Assembly (NCBI GenBank): GCA_016706595.1
Contig: JADJJH010000003.1
Location: forward strand, 186,001 to 250,000
Reading direction: 5' to 3'
DNA from: Bacteroidota bacterium
GTDB lineage: Bacteria; Bacteroidota; Bacteroidia; Chitinophagales; Chitinophagaceae
Length of the DNA: 64,000 nucleotides
The notes beneath the pieces were generated by a model. The model ran no database searches, was not told the DNA's origin, and was given only the letters and a program-made list of their open reading frames with translations. Positions 17,811 through 27,060 of the stretch are shown one piece after another. The translations under genes were made by a program, and so were the position numbers. Positions within the stretch are counted from its first letter, which is position 1; each line of letters starts with the position of its first letter.

Positions 17811-18582
17811 AAGTAGTATTATTTGCCGGCGGATTAGGTACCCGCATTTCTGAAGAAAGTCATCTAAGACCTAAACCCATGATTGAAATTGGCGGCAAAC
17901 CCATGTTGTGGCATATTATGAATATATATGCATCTCAAGGACATAATGAATTTATTGTGTGTTGCGGTTACAAAGGGTGGATGATCAAAGAATATTTTAC
18001 AAACTATTTTTTGCATAATGCCGATGTAACCGTTGATTTGAAAGATAATAAAGTAGAAATTCATAATGCCAATGCCGAGCCTTTTAAAATTACGATGATA
18101 GATACCGGTGTGGATACCATGACCGGAGGAAGATTAAAAGAGTTTTATCGTATACCAATAACGAAACATTTATGCTTACTTATGGCGATGGAGTTTGTGA
18201 TGTGGATATCAATTCACTGATCAATTTTCATCAACAACACGGTAAAATTTGTACCATGACGACTATACAACCTAGTAGCCGATTTGGTGTGGTGAACATG
18301 GAAGAAGATGGTACCGTAAATCAATTCGAAGAAAAGCCGGAAGATAGCGGTACTTGGATTAATGGTGGTTTTTTTGTGATTGAACCCGGCATCAAAGATT
18401 ATTTATCGAATCCCAATATCGATGAAGTGATGTGGGAACGGCAACCGATGTATGACCTAGCAAGTAATAAACAAATTGTTGGCTTCCGTCATCGTGGTTT
18501 TTGGAAATGTATGGATACCATGCGTGATAAAGAAGAATTGGAAAAATTGTGGGAAACAAATCCGCTTTGGAAGAAATGGTAA
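17807..18582 (+). pseudogene. rfbF: Glucose-1-phosphate cytidylyltransferase, single-base frameshift
   Basis: The enzyme makes CDP-glucose from glucose-1-phosphate and CTP. The first half reads MKVVLFAGGLGTRISEESHLRPKPMIEIGGKPMLWHIM and stays in frame to DTMTGGRLK (about codon 111). The second half (NNETFMLTYGDGVCDVDIN to the end) is in another frame. The join is at the run AAAA at 18136-18139. One added A would restore GGRLKRVLSYTNNETFMLTYGDG and a 258-residue protein, the usual RfbF length. The gene is either truly disrupted or the assembly lost one base. It overlaps rfbG by 4 bp. Confidence 0.88.
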
Positions 18583-19676
18583 GTATTAAATATTTAAAAC
18601 CCTATTTTGAAGGGAAGAAAGTTTTTTTAACCGGACATACCGGATTTAAAGGATCGTGGTTATTGCAAATTTTAAGTTTGCTTGGCGCCGAAGTAAAAGG
18701 CTTTTCATTAGCACCCGAAAAGAAGGATGATTTATACCATTTGATTGATGGCGATTCGCTTTGTTTTAGTAGTATCATTCATGATATACGCGATGCCGAA
18801 ATTTTACGCATGGAATTGCTTCGTTTTGAACCTGATTTTGTTTTTCATTTGGCGGCACAGCCTTTGGTGTTAAAAGGATATGATGAACCCTTGTATACTT
18901 TTGAGGTAAACGGACAAGGCACAGCGAATGTACTGGAAGCATTACGACATGTAGACAAGAAATGTATAGCGATCATGATTACCACCGATAAAGTGTACGA
19001 AAATATAGATGATAGCAGATTGTTTCGTGAAGATGATAAATTAGGCGGATACGATCCCTACTCGGCAAGCAAAGCGGTATCAGAAATTATCATCTCATCG
19101 TTTCGTTCATCGTATTTTCATCCGGATAAAATTGAACAACATAAAAAGTCAATTGCCTCTGTGCGAGCCGGAAATGTAATTGGTGGTGGCGATTTTGCCG
19201 ATAACCGAATTGTGCCGGACATCATTCGTTCGTTGCAAGCCAACTTAACAGTCACCTTACGAAATCCAAAGGCAATTCGTCCATGGCAACATGTATTAGA
19301 ACCATTGGGTGCTTATTTATTATTGGCCACCAAGATGGTTGATCATCCGGCAAAATATAATACGGCTTATAATTTGGGGCCGGCTAAAGATGATATACTC
19401 ACGGTTGAAGAGCTTACTCGAATTGCCATTGCAAAAGCGGGCAAAGGCGCTGTTGAAATTATCGAGGATAGTAATAAACCTCACGAAGCTGCTACCTTAA
19501 TGTTAGACATTGATAAAGCAAAAATTGAATTGGGCTGGCAACCAAAATTTGATGCGAAGATGGCGATTGAGAAAACCGTTGAATGGTATTTAGATGATCA
19601 AGCCGCTGATATAAAGTGTTTGCAACAAATTAATGCTTATTTCGAGAATAAAATTGACGATGCTGATGAAAATTGA
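18579..19676 (+). CDS. rfbG: CDP-glucose 4,6-dehydratase
   Basis: The enzyme turns CDP-glucose into CDP-4-keto-6-deoxyglucose. It is an extended SDR: the NAD-binding motif is FLTGHTGFKGSWL, the HLAAQPLV strand follows, and the catalytic YxxxK is YDPYSASK. RAGNVIGGGDFADNRIVPD and NPKAIRPWQHVLEPL are signatures of the RfbG subfamily. I place the start at 18579 (MVSIKYLKPYFEGKKV), overlapping the rfbF stop by 4 bp, giving 365 residues; an earlier in-frame ATG (18549) lies within rfbF. The reading frame is intact. Confidence 0.93.
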   Translation, partial: VSIKYLKPYFEGKKVFLTGHTGFKGSWLLQILSLLGAEVKGFSLAPEKKDDLYHLIDGDSLCFSSIIHDIRDAEILRMELLRFEPDFVFHLAAQPLVLKGYDEPLYTFEVNGQGTANVLEALRHVDKKCIAIMITTDKVYENIDDSRLFREDDKLGGYDPYSASKAVSEIIISSFRSSYFHPDKIEQHKKSIASVRAGNVIGGGDFADNRIVPDIIRSLQANLTVTLRNPKAIRPWQHVLEPLGAYLLLATKMVDHPAKYNTAYNLGPAKDDILTVEELTRIAIAKAGKGAVEIIEDSNKPHEAATLMLDIDKAKIELGWQPKFDAKMAIEKTVEWYLDDQAADIKCLQQINAYFENKIDDADEN

Positions 19677-20203
19677 ACAAACCCATATTGAAGCTGTAAA
19701 AATCATCCATCAGTTTCGAGCTGAAGACCATCGAGGTAGTATTTGTAAAAACATTTCATCAAAGTAGTTTGCAATTGGCGGGGATAGATTTTGATATGAA
19801 GGAAAGTTTTTATTCAGTTTCACATAAGGATGTAATTCGTGGTATGCATTTTCATCATCCACCTTACGAGCATGATAAAATTGTTTTTTGTACCCAAGGC
19901 AGTATTCTTGATGTGGCCTTAGATTTACGAAAAGACGCCAATACCTATGGTAAATATGTGAGCACCGAATTAAGTGCCGAGAATAATAAAGCTTTATTTA
20001 TTCCTAAAGGATTTGCGCATGGATTTATAACCTTAAGCGATGATGCTTGCACCTTTTATTTTGTTAGTGGCGAATACAATCAGCAAGCAGATGATGGTAT
20101 TCGTTTTGATAGTTTTGGGTTTGATTGGGGGGTAAATAATCCAATCGTTTCTACAAGAGATTTAGCATTTCAAACATTGAGTGAATTTAATTCTCCATTT
20201 TAA
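19666..20203 (+). pseudogene. dTDP-4-dehydrorhamnose 3,5-epimerase-like sugar epimerase, frameshifted near 19741
   Basis: The ATG at 19666 (inside the rfbG tail) opens MKIEQTHIEAVKIIHQFRAEDHRGS, then the frame ends at a TAG at about 19768. The remainder, from VKTFHQSSLQLAGIDFDMKESFYSVS through VIRGMHFHHPPYEHDK, is in a second frame that runs to 20203. One extra base near 19741 (the run TTT, or the A before it) explains this; without it the protein is 178 residues, a normal RmlC length. The GMHFHHPP motif and the His of the cupin fold are intact. In this cluster it would epimerise the CDP-4-keto-6-deoxyhexose. Confidence 0.8.
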
Positions 20204-20218
20204 AATGAAATCAAACGA

Positions 20219-21094
20219 ATGATGAAGATATTTATTTCAGGTGCATCGGGTTTAGTAGGCAGCAACTGCTTACAACATTTTACACAACAAGGTTGCGAGG
20301 TACTGGGCACTTATTTTTCATACCCAACTAGCGATACCGTTTATTTTAATACGTTAAACTTATTAGATGAAAAAAATGTAGATGTGGCAGCTTTTAAACC
20401 TGATGTAATAGTGCATTGCGGTGCATTAACCCACGTAGATTATTGTGAAGCCAATATCGAAGAAAGTTATCAGAAGACCGTTGTTTCTACTAAAAACTTG
20501 TTGGCATTAGCAAAACAGCTTGAGGCTAAATTGGTTTTTATTTCAACCGATTATGTATTTGATGGAATGGCCGGACCATATGACGAAGAAGCCGAAGTAA
20601 ACCCATTAAGTATTTATGCAAAACATAAACTCGAAGCCGAGCAAATGGTGTTAGCCGATTCAACATCCCATTTGGTTTTGCGAGTAACGAATGTATATGG
20701 CAACGAAGCACGAAATAAAAATTTTGTATCACGCATTATCGAGCAATGTATTAATAAGCAAACGCTCACCTTAAAATTACCTTTCGATCAATATGCCACA
20801 CCGGTAAATGCCTGGGATATCGCCCGAGCCATGTTGGTTTTATTGCAAGATCAACACACTGGTATTTTTCATATTGCTTCAACCGATTGGATGAATAGGG
20901 TAGAGCTAGCACTAACGGTATTAAAACATTTTCCGGAAGCAAATTATCAACTCGAAGCAATTAGCACCGAATCTTTACAACAGCCAGCTGCTCGACCTTT
21001 ACGTGGCGGATTACTAAAACATAAATTCTCGAATTTGTATCCTGAGTTTTTGTTTAGTAATGTAGATGATTTTGTACGAGGGAAAACCACATAG
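20219..21094 (+). CDS. RmlD-like sugar nucleotide 4-keto reductase (SDR)
   Basis: This 291-residue extended SDR has the NADP-binding motif FISGASGLVGSNCL, the strand VIVHCGALTHVDYCEANIEES, the FISTDYVFDGMAGPYDEEAEVNPLSIYAKHKLEAE segment with catalytic YxxxK (YAKHK), and NVYG. It matches RmlD-type dTDP-4-dehydrorhamnose reductases. With rfbF, rfbG and the epimerase it would finish a CDP-6-deoxyhexose for the O-antigen or capsule. The substrate (CDP- rather than dTDP-sugar) is inferred only from the neighbours. It starts 15 bp after the epimerase and ends just before a copy of repeat R2. Confidence 0.85.
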   Translation: MMKIFISGASGLVGSNCLQHFTQQGCEVLGTYFSYPTSDTVYFNTLNLLDEKNVDVAAFKPDVIVHCGALTHVDYCEANIEESYQKTVVSTKNLLALAKQLEAKLVFISTDYVFDGMAGPYDEEAEVNPLSIYAKHKLEAEQMVLADSTSHLVLRVTNVYGNEARNKNFVSRIIEQCINKQTLTLKLPFDQYATPVNAWDIARAMLVLLQDQHTGIFHIASTDWMNRVELALTVLKHFPEANYQLEAISTESLQQPAARPLRGGLLKHKFSNLYPEFLFSNVDDFVRGKTT

Positions 21095-21183
21095 GGAAAT
21101 TCGAAAAACTAAAATCGAAATACGAAGATGGATTCTCTAGGCAAGTAAAATTTGCGAACCACGAACCCCGAACTCCGCCTTTA
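21095..21183. repeat. Dispersed repeat R2, copy a
   Basis: The unit reads AAATTCGAAAAACTAAAATC...TACGAAG, then GGCAAGTAAAATTTGCGAAC and the heptamer-rich tail ACGAACCCCGAACTCCG. Its second half is nearly identical to copy b at 33019. It separates the plus-strand sugar cluster from the minus-strand hsdM remnant, so it lies where two convergent transcripts meet. Confidence 0.7.
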
Positions 21184-21186
21184 AAC

Positions 21187-22676
21187 CTATTTCGTATTTA
21201 ATGCTACCATAATTTCTCTAAAACTTGCTAATCCTGCCTCTAAGTTTTCTATAATGTCCTCTGCCAATACATCAGGGTCGGGAATGTTGTCAAGATCTGC
21301 CAATGATTTGTCCTTGAGCCAAGAGATGTCCAAACTTGTTTTATCTCTTGCAATGATTTCATCATAGCTAAACTTTCTCCAACGACCTTAGGGATTGGTT
21401 TCTGCGTGATAAGTTTCTTTTCGTTTGTTTCTATTGTCGGGTTTGTAACAAGCTATGAAGTCTTTCAACACTTCGATATTTAATGGATTTTTCTTTAGTG
21501 TATGATGAATATTGGTTCGATAATCATACACCCAAATTTCTTTCGACCAAGGGTTTTTACTTGCAGGTTTGTTGTCGAAGAAAACAACATTTGCTTTTAC
21601 GCCTTGTGCATAAAATATTCCTGTCGGCAAACGCAGAATGGTATGCAGGTCGGTTGTTTCCAATAATTTTTTACGAACTGTTTCACCTGCTCCTCCTTCA
21701 AACAAAACATTGTCGGGTAATACAACCGCTGTCATACCGGTTGTTTTCAACATGGAACGAATGTGTTGAACAAAGTTCAATTGCTTGTTGCTGGTGGTTG
21801 CCCAAAAGTCTTGACGGTTATAAGTTAAATCGTCCTTTTTCTTGTTCGCCTTCGTCATTGGTAAAAGTTTGCGAACTCTTTTTTCCGAATGGTGGATTTG
21901 CTAAAACATAATCGTAAGTTGCAGGTGAGGCTGCAATCAACGCATCAGCAGGCGAAATAAAATTATCGCTTTCAATGTCACCAATGTTGTGCAAGAATAA
22001 ATTCATTAATGCCAATCGCCTTGTGCCAGCAACAATTTCGTTTCCGAAAAATGTTTCCATTTTTAAAAACTTGTTTTGCGATTTGTCAAGTTTGTTATTG
22101 GCAACGATATAGTCATAAGCTGCTAAAAAGAAACCACCTGTACCGCACGCCGGGTCCGCAATGGTTTTTCCTGGTTGTGGCTGTATACATTCTACCATAG
22201 CACGAATCAAAGGTCGTGGGGTAAAGTATTGACCCTGCACCACTTTTTACATCTTGTGCATTTTGTTCCAATAGTCTTTCGTAAATATCGCCTTTCACAT
22301 CTGCACCCATTACCAACCATTGTTCACTGTCAATCATATCAATGATTTTGGCAAGCATGGCAGGGTCTTGAATTTTGTTTTGGCTCTTGGTAAATATTTG
22401 ACCTAAAATTCCTTTTGCTGTGCTTAACTCACGAAGCAAAGTAGCATAATGCAATTCCAGATCTGCACCTTTTTGATTGGTTAAACTTTCCCAGTTATAC
22501 GCTTTTGGAATAGGTAGTTTTCTGTTGTGTGGGGGCTTGCTGTATTCATCTGCCATTTTTAAAAAAAGCAAATAGGTGAGTTGCTCCAAATAATCTCCAT
22601 ATCCTACACCTACATCACGCAGGGGATTGCAGAAACTCCAAACTTTGCTTACTATACTCGATGTGTTGTTGCTCAT
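21187..22676 (-). pseudogene. hsdM: Type I restriction-modification DNA methyltransferase, broken by two frameshifts and a stop
   Basis: HsdM methylates adenine with HsdS. Pieces in order: the N-terminal HsdM_N domain (22676 to about 22235, ending DVKSGAG); the SAM-binding core with DPACGTGGFFLAAYDY and the catalytic NPPF (YVLANPPFGKK), in a second frame; DLTYNRQDFWATTSNKQLNF in a third; and a tail (GRWRKFSYDEIIARDKTSLD to ALNTK) after an in-frame TAA at 21388-21390 where the family has Glu (NPEGRW). Insertions of one base near 22232-22236 and near 21830-21836 explain the shifts. Removing both and reading through the TAA gives 496 codons, a normal length. Confidence 0.93.
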
Positions 22677-22684
22677 ATTTTTTA

Positions 22685-24487
22685 TTATGTCTTTAATTCT
22701 CCAAACTGTTTTTTGTATTCGTTTAACTCATCTTTTATTTTGGTGGCATAATCTTTTATTTCAGAACCTGTCAATAATGATAATTCATCCTTGTATGCCA
22801 TAAAAGGAGAGTATAGCTTATGATATGCTGCACCAATTGCACCATGGAAAAGTCTTATTTCTTTATGCTTTGTTCCTGCTTTCAAAATATGCGATATTGA
22901 AATCCCAGGATACAAATCGATATAGTAAATTACACTAATTCCAAGCTGATATGCCTTCTTTGCACACAACTCACAAGGGCTTGCTGTTGTAAATAATTTT
23001 CCACCTTTTATGCCTTGACCGCCGTATTTAGAGATTTGCAAAAATGCAGATTCTTCTGCATGAAGAGACCTTGTGTGTACTTGATTTTTACCCTCTTTTA
23101 TAGAATTCTGAATGCACTTAAAGCAGAAAGAAATATTTCTCCCTTTTAGATTTGATTTATCAATACTCCGGAATTCGGCTTCAAAAACAGGCTTAAATGT
23201 TTTATCTTCTTTTTCGTAAGCGCTGAAGGCGTCACTATCATTTCCAGTTAATAAATCATCAGCACTTCTTAATAAACAAGGGACATGACCTTCTGGTGTA
23301 TTATTCCAACCTACAGCTTTTATTGAATAATTTTCATCTGTAATTACAGCCCCAACTTGACGTGAAATACATCCAGAGTTATATTTAGCTGTGAATGCTA
23401 TTTGCATTATTCTTTCTTCGGGAGATGGTGTTACAATGCCGGGCTGTTCTATTAATGAAACAAATTTAAGTAGTTGACTTTTACAAGAAAATTTTGGAGA
23501 TGTAATAATTGAACTAGCTATGTTACTCTCATTAAATTCCGCTGCCTTTTCTTCAGAAATATTGCTCAAATGAATATCCGATTTTTGAATACATTCTGAT
23601 ACATTTTGCTTAAAAAATTCTGTATCCTTTTCTGTCTTATATTCTTCTTTGTCAATTTCAAGTATTTTATCAATTAAATTTTCTTCCTTATACCTGTCAT
23701 TCAGCCTATTTTTAATATCTGACTCTTCGGAATTTACTGCCATCATATAAAAGGCAGAGTAACGTTCCTTTAAATACATTATTTCTAAAGGATTCCTGAG
23801 GGAATCAATGACAACTTTACAATAGTCTTGATGTTTTTTTTTGTGACCTTTTATGAGTCGATTTATGACGCTTACAAGATTATAAACAGTCACTAAATCT
23901 CCAGAACTGTTGCAAATTGCACACCCTCCGTTCCTGATATTATTAGCAAACAACTGCATAATTTTAATACGAATAATTGGAGAGATAGATTCAAAATTAT
24001 CTTGAAATAATTCACTGCATTTTGAAAATGAGTGGGAATTGAATATATCATAAAGATCATCAATCTGTCCATCTTGTATTAAGTCTGGATCTCCAAAATT
24101 GAAATCTTTTAGTCTTGGATATAATTCATTAAAGCAATCCTCTAACTTGCTAAATTTATCGTCTGTTAAATCAGGGAAATTAATTTTCAAGTATTCCTTA
24201 ACATACTCATATTCTTGACTGAAAATAAATAACATTATAACATGTTTGTACTCTATCAAATAATAGGGTTTAAAATTTAATTTCGCAAAATTGTAGACTA
24301 TCTTATACTTTCTATCTGTATTATGTAAAGCGTTCCCAATTGGTATTGAATATATTTTTTCATCAAAACCATTCTTTAATAATGATCCAATTTCGCTGCA
24401 ACCAGAACCAGTTCTACCTGTTAAACCAATAATGGTAAATGATGTTCGTAATTCGTAAATTTTTGATAGATCTATAGGTGTATTCAT
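22685..24487 (-). CDS. P-loop kinase/dCMP deaminase fusion, AvcD-type antiviral deaminase
   Basis: The 600-residue protein has an N-terminal P-loop (IIGLTGRTGSGCSEIGSLL, about residues 18-36) with a dNMP-kinase-like region ending in VVIDSLRNPLEIMYLKERYSAFY (about 226-248). The C-terminal part (from about 350) is a deoxycytidylate deaminase: CISRQVGAVI, the Zn motif LHAEESAF, and TTASPCELCAKKA. This two-domain order is that of AvcD phage-defence deaminases, which convert dCTP/dCMP to uracil nucleotides during infection. A CxxC pair (FCFKC) lies in an insertion before the HAE motif. It sits 10 bp downstream of hsdS and 8 bp upstream of hsdM, inside the RM operon. The role in this host is inferred. 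Confidence 0.85.
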   Translation of the reverse strand: MNTPIDLSKIYELRTSFTIIGLTGRTGSGCSEIGSLLKNGFDEKIYSIPIGNALHNTDRKYKIVYNFAKLNFKPYYLIEYKHVIMLFIFSQEYEYVKEYLKINFPDLTDDKFSKLEDCFNELYPRLKDFNFGDPDLIQDGQIDDLYDIFNSHSFSKCSELFQDNFESISPIIRIKIMQLFANNIRNGGCAICNSSGDLVTVYNLVSVINRLIKGHKKKHQDYCKVVIDSLRNPLEIMYLKERYSAFYMMAVNSEESDIKNRLNDRYKEENLIDKILEIDKEEYKTEKDTEFFKQNVSECIQKSDIHLSNISEEKAAEFNESNIASSIITSPKFSCKSQLLKFVSLIEQPGIVTPSPEERIMQIAFTAKYNSGCISRQVGAVITDENYSIKAVGWNNTPEGHVPCLLRSADDLLTGNDSDAFSAYEKEDKTFKPVFEAEFRSIDKSNLKGRNISFCFKCIQNSIKEGKNQVHTRSLHAEESAFLQISKYGGQGIKGGKLFTTASPCELCAKKAYQLGISVIYYIDLYPGISISHILKAGTKHKEIRLFHGAIGAAYHKLYSPFMAYKDELSLLTGSEIKDYATKIKDELNEYKKQFGELKT

Positions 24488-24497
24488 ATTTTATAAA

Positions 24498-25778
24498 TTA
24501 TTTAATTTTAACCAACTTCCCCTCAAACGCTTTTTTCAATATACTCTGCCTCAATATTTCTGCCTGTTGCAAACTTTGACTAATGGTTTCTTCTATTTTA
24601 TCGCAAACGGTGAACTTGCTTTCTAATTCATCTATGATGAGTTGTTGTTCGTCTAACAGGGGAATTGGAACTTCAATTGTTCCTATCCTATTTAGTGCCA
24701 GTTTCCCTAATGTAGCAGAAAGAATTTTTCGTTTTATCTGTAATTGACAATTGTGAGAGTTAATCCATCTCGACAAATATTTATTATGAACGTTTTTTAA
24801 CTCTACAATTTTTGCAGCATTTTCTGTTAGGATTGATTTGCCAATATTTTGAGGAATAACTCCAGCATCACCAATACACGCACCAACAATTGTTACATAT
24901 ACCTCACCACCTATAACCTTGTAATTTGATAGGGCATTATAAGTTTCTTCCTTGATGTAGGTTGTTTTATTCTTAACTGTTCCGTCTTTCAGATTACCAG
25001 CCATAATATAGGCATACTCTGTAGGTTCCTCTGAGTATTGATGTTTTGGCGGCAATCTTTTTCCGCCTTTAATTTTTCCAATGTCATTTATAATAACCCA
25101 TTTCCACCCCTTTGGCAATTCCCCCTCCTTCACATTCTTATTTGTAAGCTTCCCTTCAAAAGCCCATTTCAACAAACTTTGCCGATACACTTTTAATTGC
25201 TGTTGAGCGGTGAGTAGTTGTTGTTTTCCGTTTTCTAGTTCGCTGAGTAGTTCTTCTATTTTGGCTACAATGGCTTGTTGTTCGGGGATAGATGGGAAAG
25301 GAATAGTTACTTTATCAAGAAATCCTGAACTAATTCCTCCTTGTGCAGCCCCTCTAAAATCTTCCAATATTTCCTTATGACCTGTAGATGAAAACAATTT
25401 ATAAAAAACATATTTTGGAAGGACTTCATCTTTCAACCTTACAATAAAAACGTGCTCATTTATAACAGCGAAATCAAAAGGAAAATCAGTGCCAACAAAA
25501 GATGTTTTACCTGTAGTTGCTCCATCTTTTACAACAATAATGTCATTCTTACAGACAATTCCCTTTTTCATTTGTACAGCAAATTCCTTTGGAACAAATT
25601 TTATTTTTTGAAATTTAAACCCACCATTAAAATTTAAATGTTCTGCTCCCAAACTGGGTATTCCTGATTCTATTCCTTGGACACCTCCTTTAGGTCGTTT
25701 ACCGCTTTGGAGCTCTTTGCAAACTTCACGTAGTTTTTTTATTTCCCAATGCTTCGGTATATCTTTTATCTCACTCAT
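24498..25778 (-). CDS. hsdS: Type I restriction specificity subunit
   Basis: The 426-residue protein has two target-recognition domains (about 1-150 and about 215-370). Each is followed by a helical spacer with the family's repeat: IPEQQAIVAKIEELLSELENG with YRQSLLKWAFEGKLT, and LDEQQLIIDELESKFTVCDKIEETISQS with LRQSILKKAFEGKL. HsdS chooses the bipartite target sequence and assembles with two HsdM and two HsdR. The target cannot be read from sequence. The frame is intact although hsdM is not. It starts 1 bp from the DUF6161-like gene, so the two are coupled. Confidence 0.93.
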   Translation of the reverse strand: MSEIKDIPKHWEIKKLREVCKELQSGKRPKGGVQGIESGIPSLGAEHLNFNGGFKFQKIKFVPKEFAVQMKKGIVCKNDIIVVKDGATTGKTSFVGTDFPFDFAVINEHVFIVRLKDEVLPKYVFYKLFSSTGHKEILEDFRGAAQGGISSGFLDKVTIPFPSIPEQQAIVAKIEELLSELENGKQQLLTAQQQLKVYRQSLLKWAFEGKLTNKNVKEGELPKGWKWVIINDIGKIKGGKRLPPKHQYSEEPTEYAYIMAGNLKDGTVKNKTTYIKEETYNALSNYKVIGGEVYVTIVGACIGDAGVIPQNIGKSILTENAAKIVELKNVHNKYLSRWINSHNCQLQIKRKILSATLGKLALNRIGTIEVPIPLLDEQQLIIDELESKFTVCDKIEETISQSLQQAEILRQSILKKAFEGKLVKIK

Positions 25779-25779
25779 C

Positions 25780-27027
25780 TTATCTATTCATTAATTTATC
25801 AATACCGCTTGGCATTGTTGGTGCAGAGTCTTCTTTTAATAATCCTGTGTCAGCTCTACTAAATAATGATTGCATAATTAGGTGCTTGTCTTTTTCATCA
25901 ACCGCACTTTCATTTTTTAATGCCAAATAGAAATAGCTCAGTTGTTCTCTTTCTTCTGCATCACGAGATAAGTGGAATGAACTAAACATTACTTTAGAAA
26001 GTGCTCTTATCCCTATTGCTAGAAAGGATATAAACGTAATGTAAACAATTGACCATCGTATTGCACTTGCATTACCACTAAAGATGCTTTCAAGCATATA
26101 TTTTGGAGTAAACCATAACAACAAATATAGCGTAACGCACGCAAAAACAATCACACCTACTAACCACCAAAGGGCTTTCCATCCTTCACTTTTCAAAACC
26201 TTTGATCTCTCCTGCCAATAATTAGCAGGCTTAGACAGGCGTAATTTTTCTTGATACGTTTTTTCTAATTCCTCAATTCTCTTTTTTACGTCAATATCAA
26301 AAGTGTTAAATCCATCTCTGGTTTCATCAAACCAAATATTTATTTCTGTTTGCTTTTGTGCTTTATATTCATCAACCGCGTTTGTATAAGTTTTGTATTT
26401 ATCATCAATATGTTGTAAGTAGCTTGCAAGTTGGGCGCTAGATTTGTCTACATTTTTTTGAAACTTACTCTTTATTGCATTTAAAGCTTCAGTTTCTTTT
26501 AAACTTCTTTGGGTTATTGTGGATTTTTCGTTTAACGAAAATTCATAAGCCATTACAGCTCCAATAAAATAATCTTTATTTGTAATGGAGTTAGTATTTC
26601 CAATGATGTATTGTAAAGCCCCTTGAAAACAAGGCGAAAATTCGGTAGATATTTTATATAAAAATTGGGTTTCGGGACTATCGAAAGTAAAACAATTGTA
26701 AAGCTGGTTTAGGTTGGGCTGAACATGGGAATTCCAATGATTTGTTAAATTCTCACCTTCTAAATTTTGAAAATTATTTATAAAATATTCAACTTGTTCT
26801 TTTGCAGAATTAAATAAATTTCTTGAGTTGTTAAGGTTATTACTAAAGTTTTGGTCAAGCGAATCCCACCCATCAACTTGTTCAACCAAAAATTTGTGTA
26901 ACGTTGTAACCGATATTATTTCAGGTTTGTATTGTTGGTGAGTAAAATCAATTCTATTAGTTTTAGTATTGAACCAATTTATATCAGTGGCATCTTTTAT
27001 TTTGGATATTACTTCATCTGTAGTCAT
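25780..27027 (-). CDS. Coiled-coil membrane protein of the DUF6161 type, RM-associated
   Basis: The 415-residue protein has a helical N-terminal half and a coiled-coil stretch at about 180-285 (KSKFQKNVDKSSAQLASYLQHIDDKYKTY onward, IEELEKTYQEKLRL). Two transmembrane helices follow (WWLVGVIVFACVTLYLLLW and SIVYITFISFLAIGIRAL). The cytoplasmic tail holds LSRDAEEREQLSYFYLALKNE, a pattern I associate with DUF6161. No enzymatic motif is visible. Such proteins turn up inside type I RM operons, and here the gene sits between the hsdR/higBA block and hsdS. A signalling or membrane-effector role is conjecture. Confidence 0.55.
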   Translation of the reverse strand: MTTDEVISKIKDATDINWFNTKTNRIDFTHQQYKPEIISVTTLHKFLVEQVDGWDSLDQNFSNNLNNSRNLFNSAKEQVEYFINNFQNLEGENLTNHWNSHVQPNLNQLYNCFTFDSPETQFLYKISTEFSPCFQGALQYIIGNTNSITNKDYFIGAVMAYEFSLNEKSTITQRSLKETEALNAIKSKFQKNVDKSSAQLASYLQHIDDKYKTYTNAVDEYKAQKQTEINIWFDETRDGFNTFDIDVKKRIEELEKTYQEKLRLSKPANYWQERSKVLKSEGWKALWWLVGVIVFACVTLYLLLWFTPKYMLESIFSGNASAIRWSIVYITFISFLAIGIRALSKVMFSSFHLSRDAEEREQLSYFYLALKNESAVDEKDKHLIMQSLFSRADTGLLKEDSAPTMPSGIDKLMNR

Positions 27028-27060
27028 TAGTTTTTAGTTTTGATTTTCAATAATGATATT

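Noticed and set aside
24488..24497. An AvcI-like antitoxin RNA upstream of the deaminase
   Set aside because: Only 10 bp separate hsdS and the deaminase, too short for the RNA; it could exist only inside hsdS, for which I see no sign.
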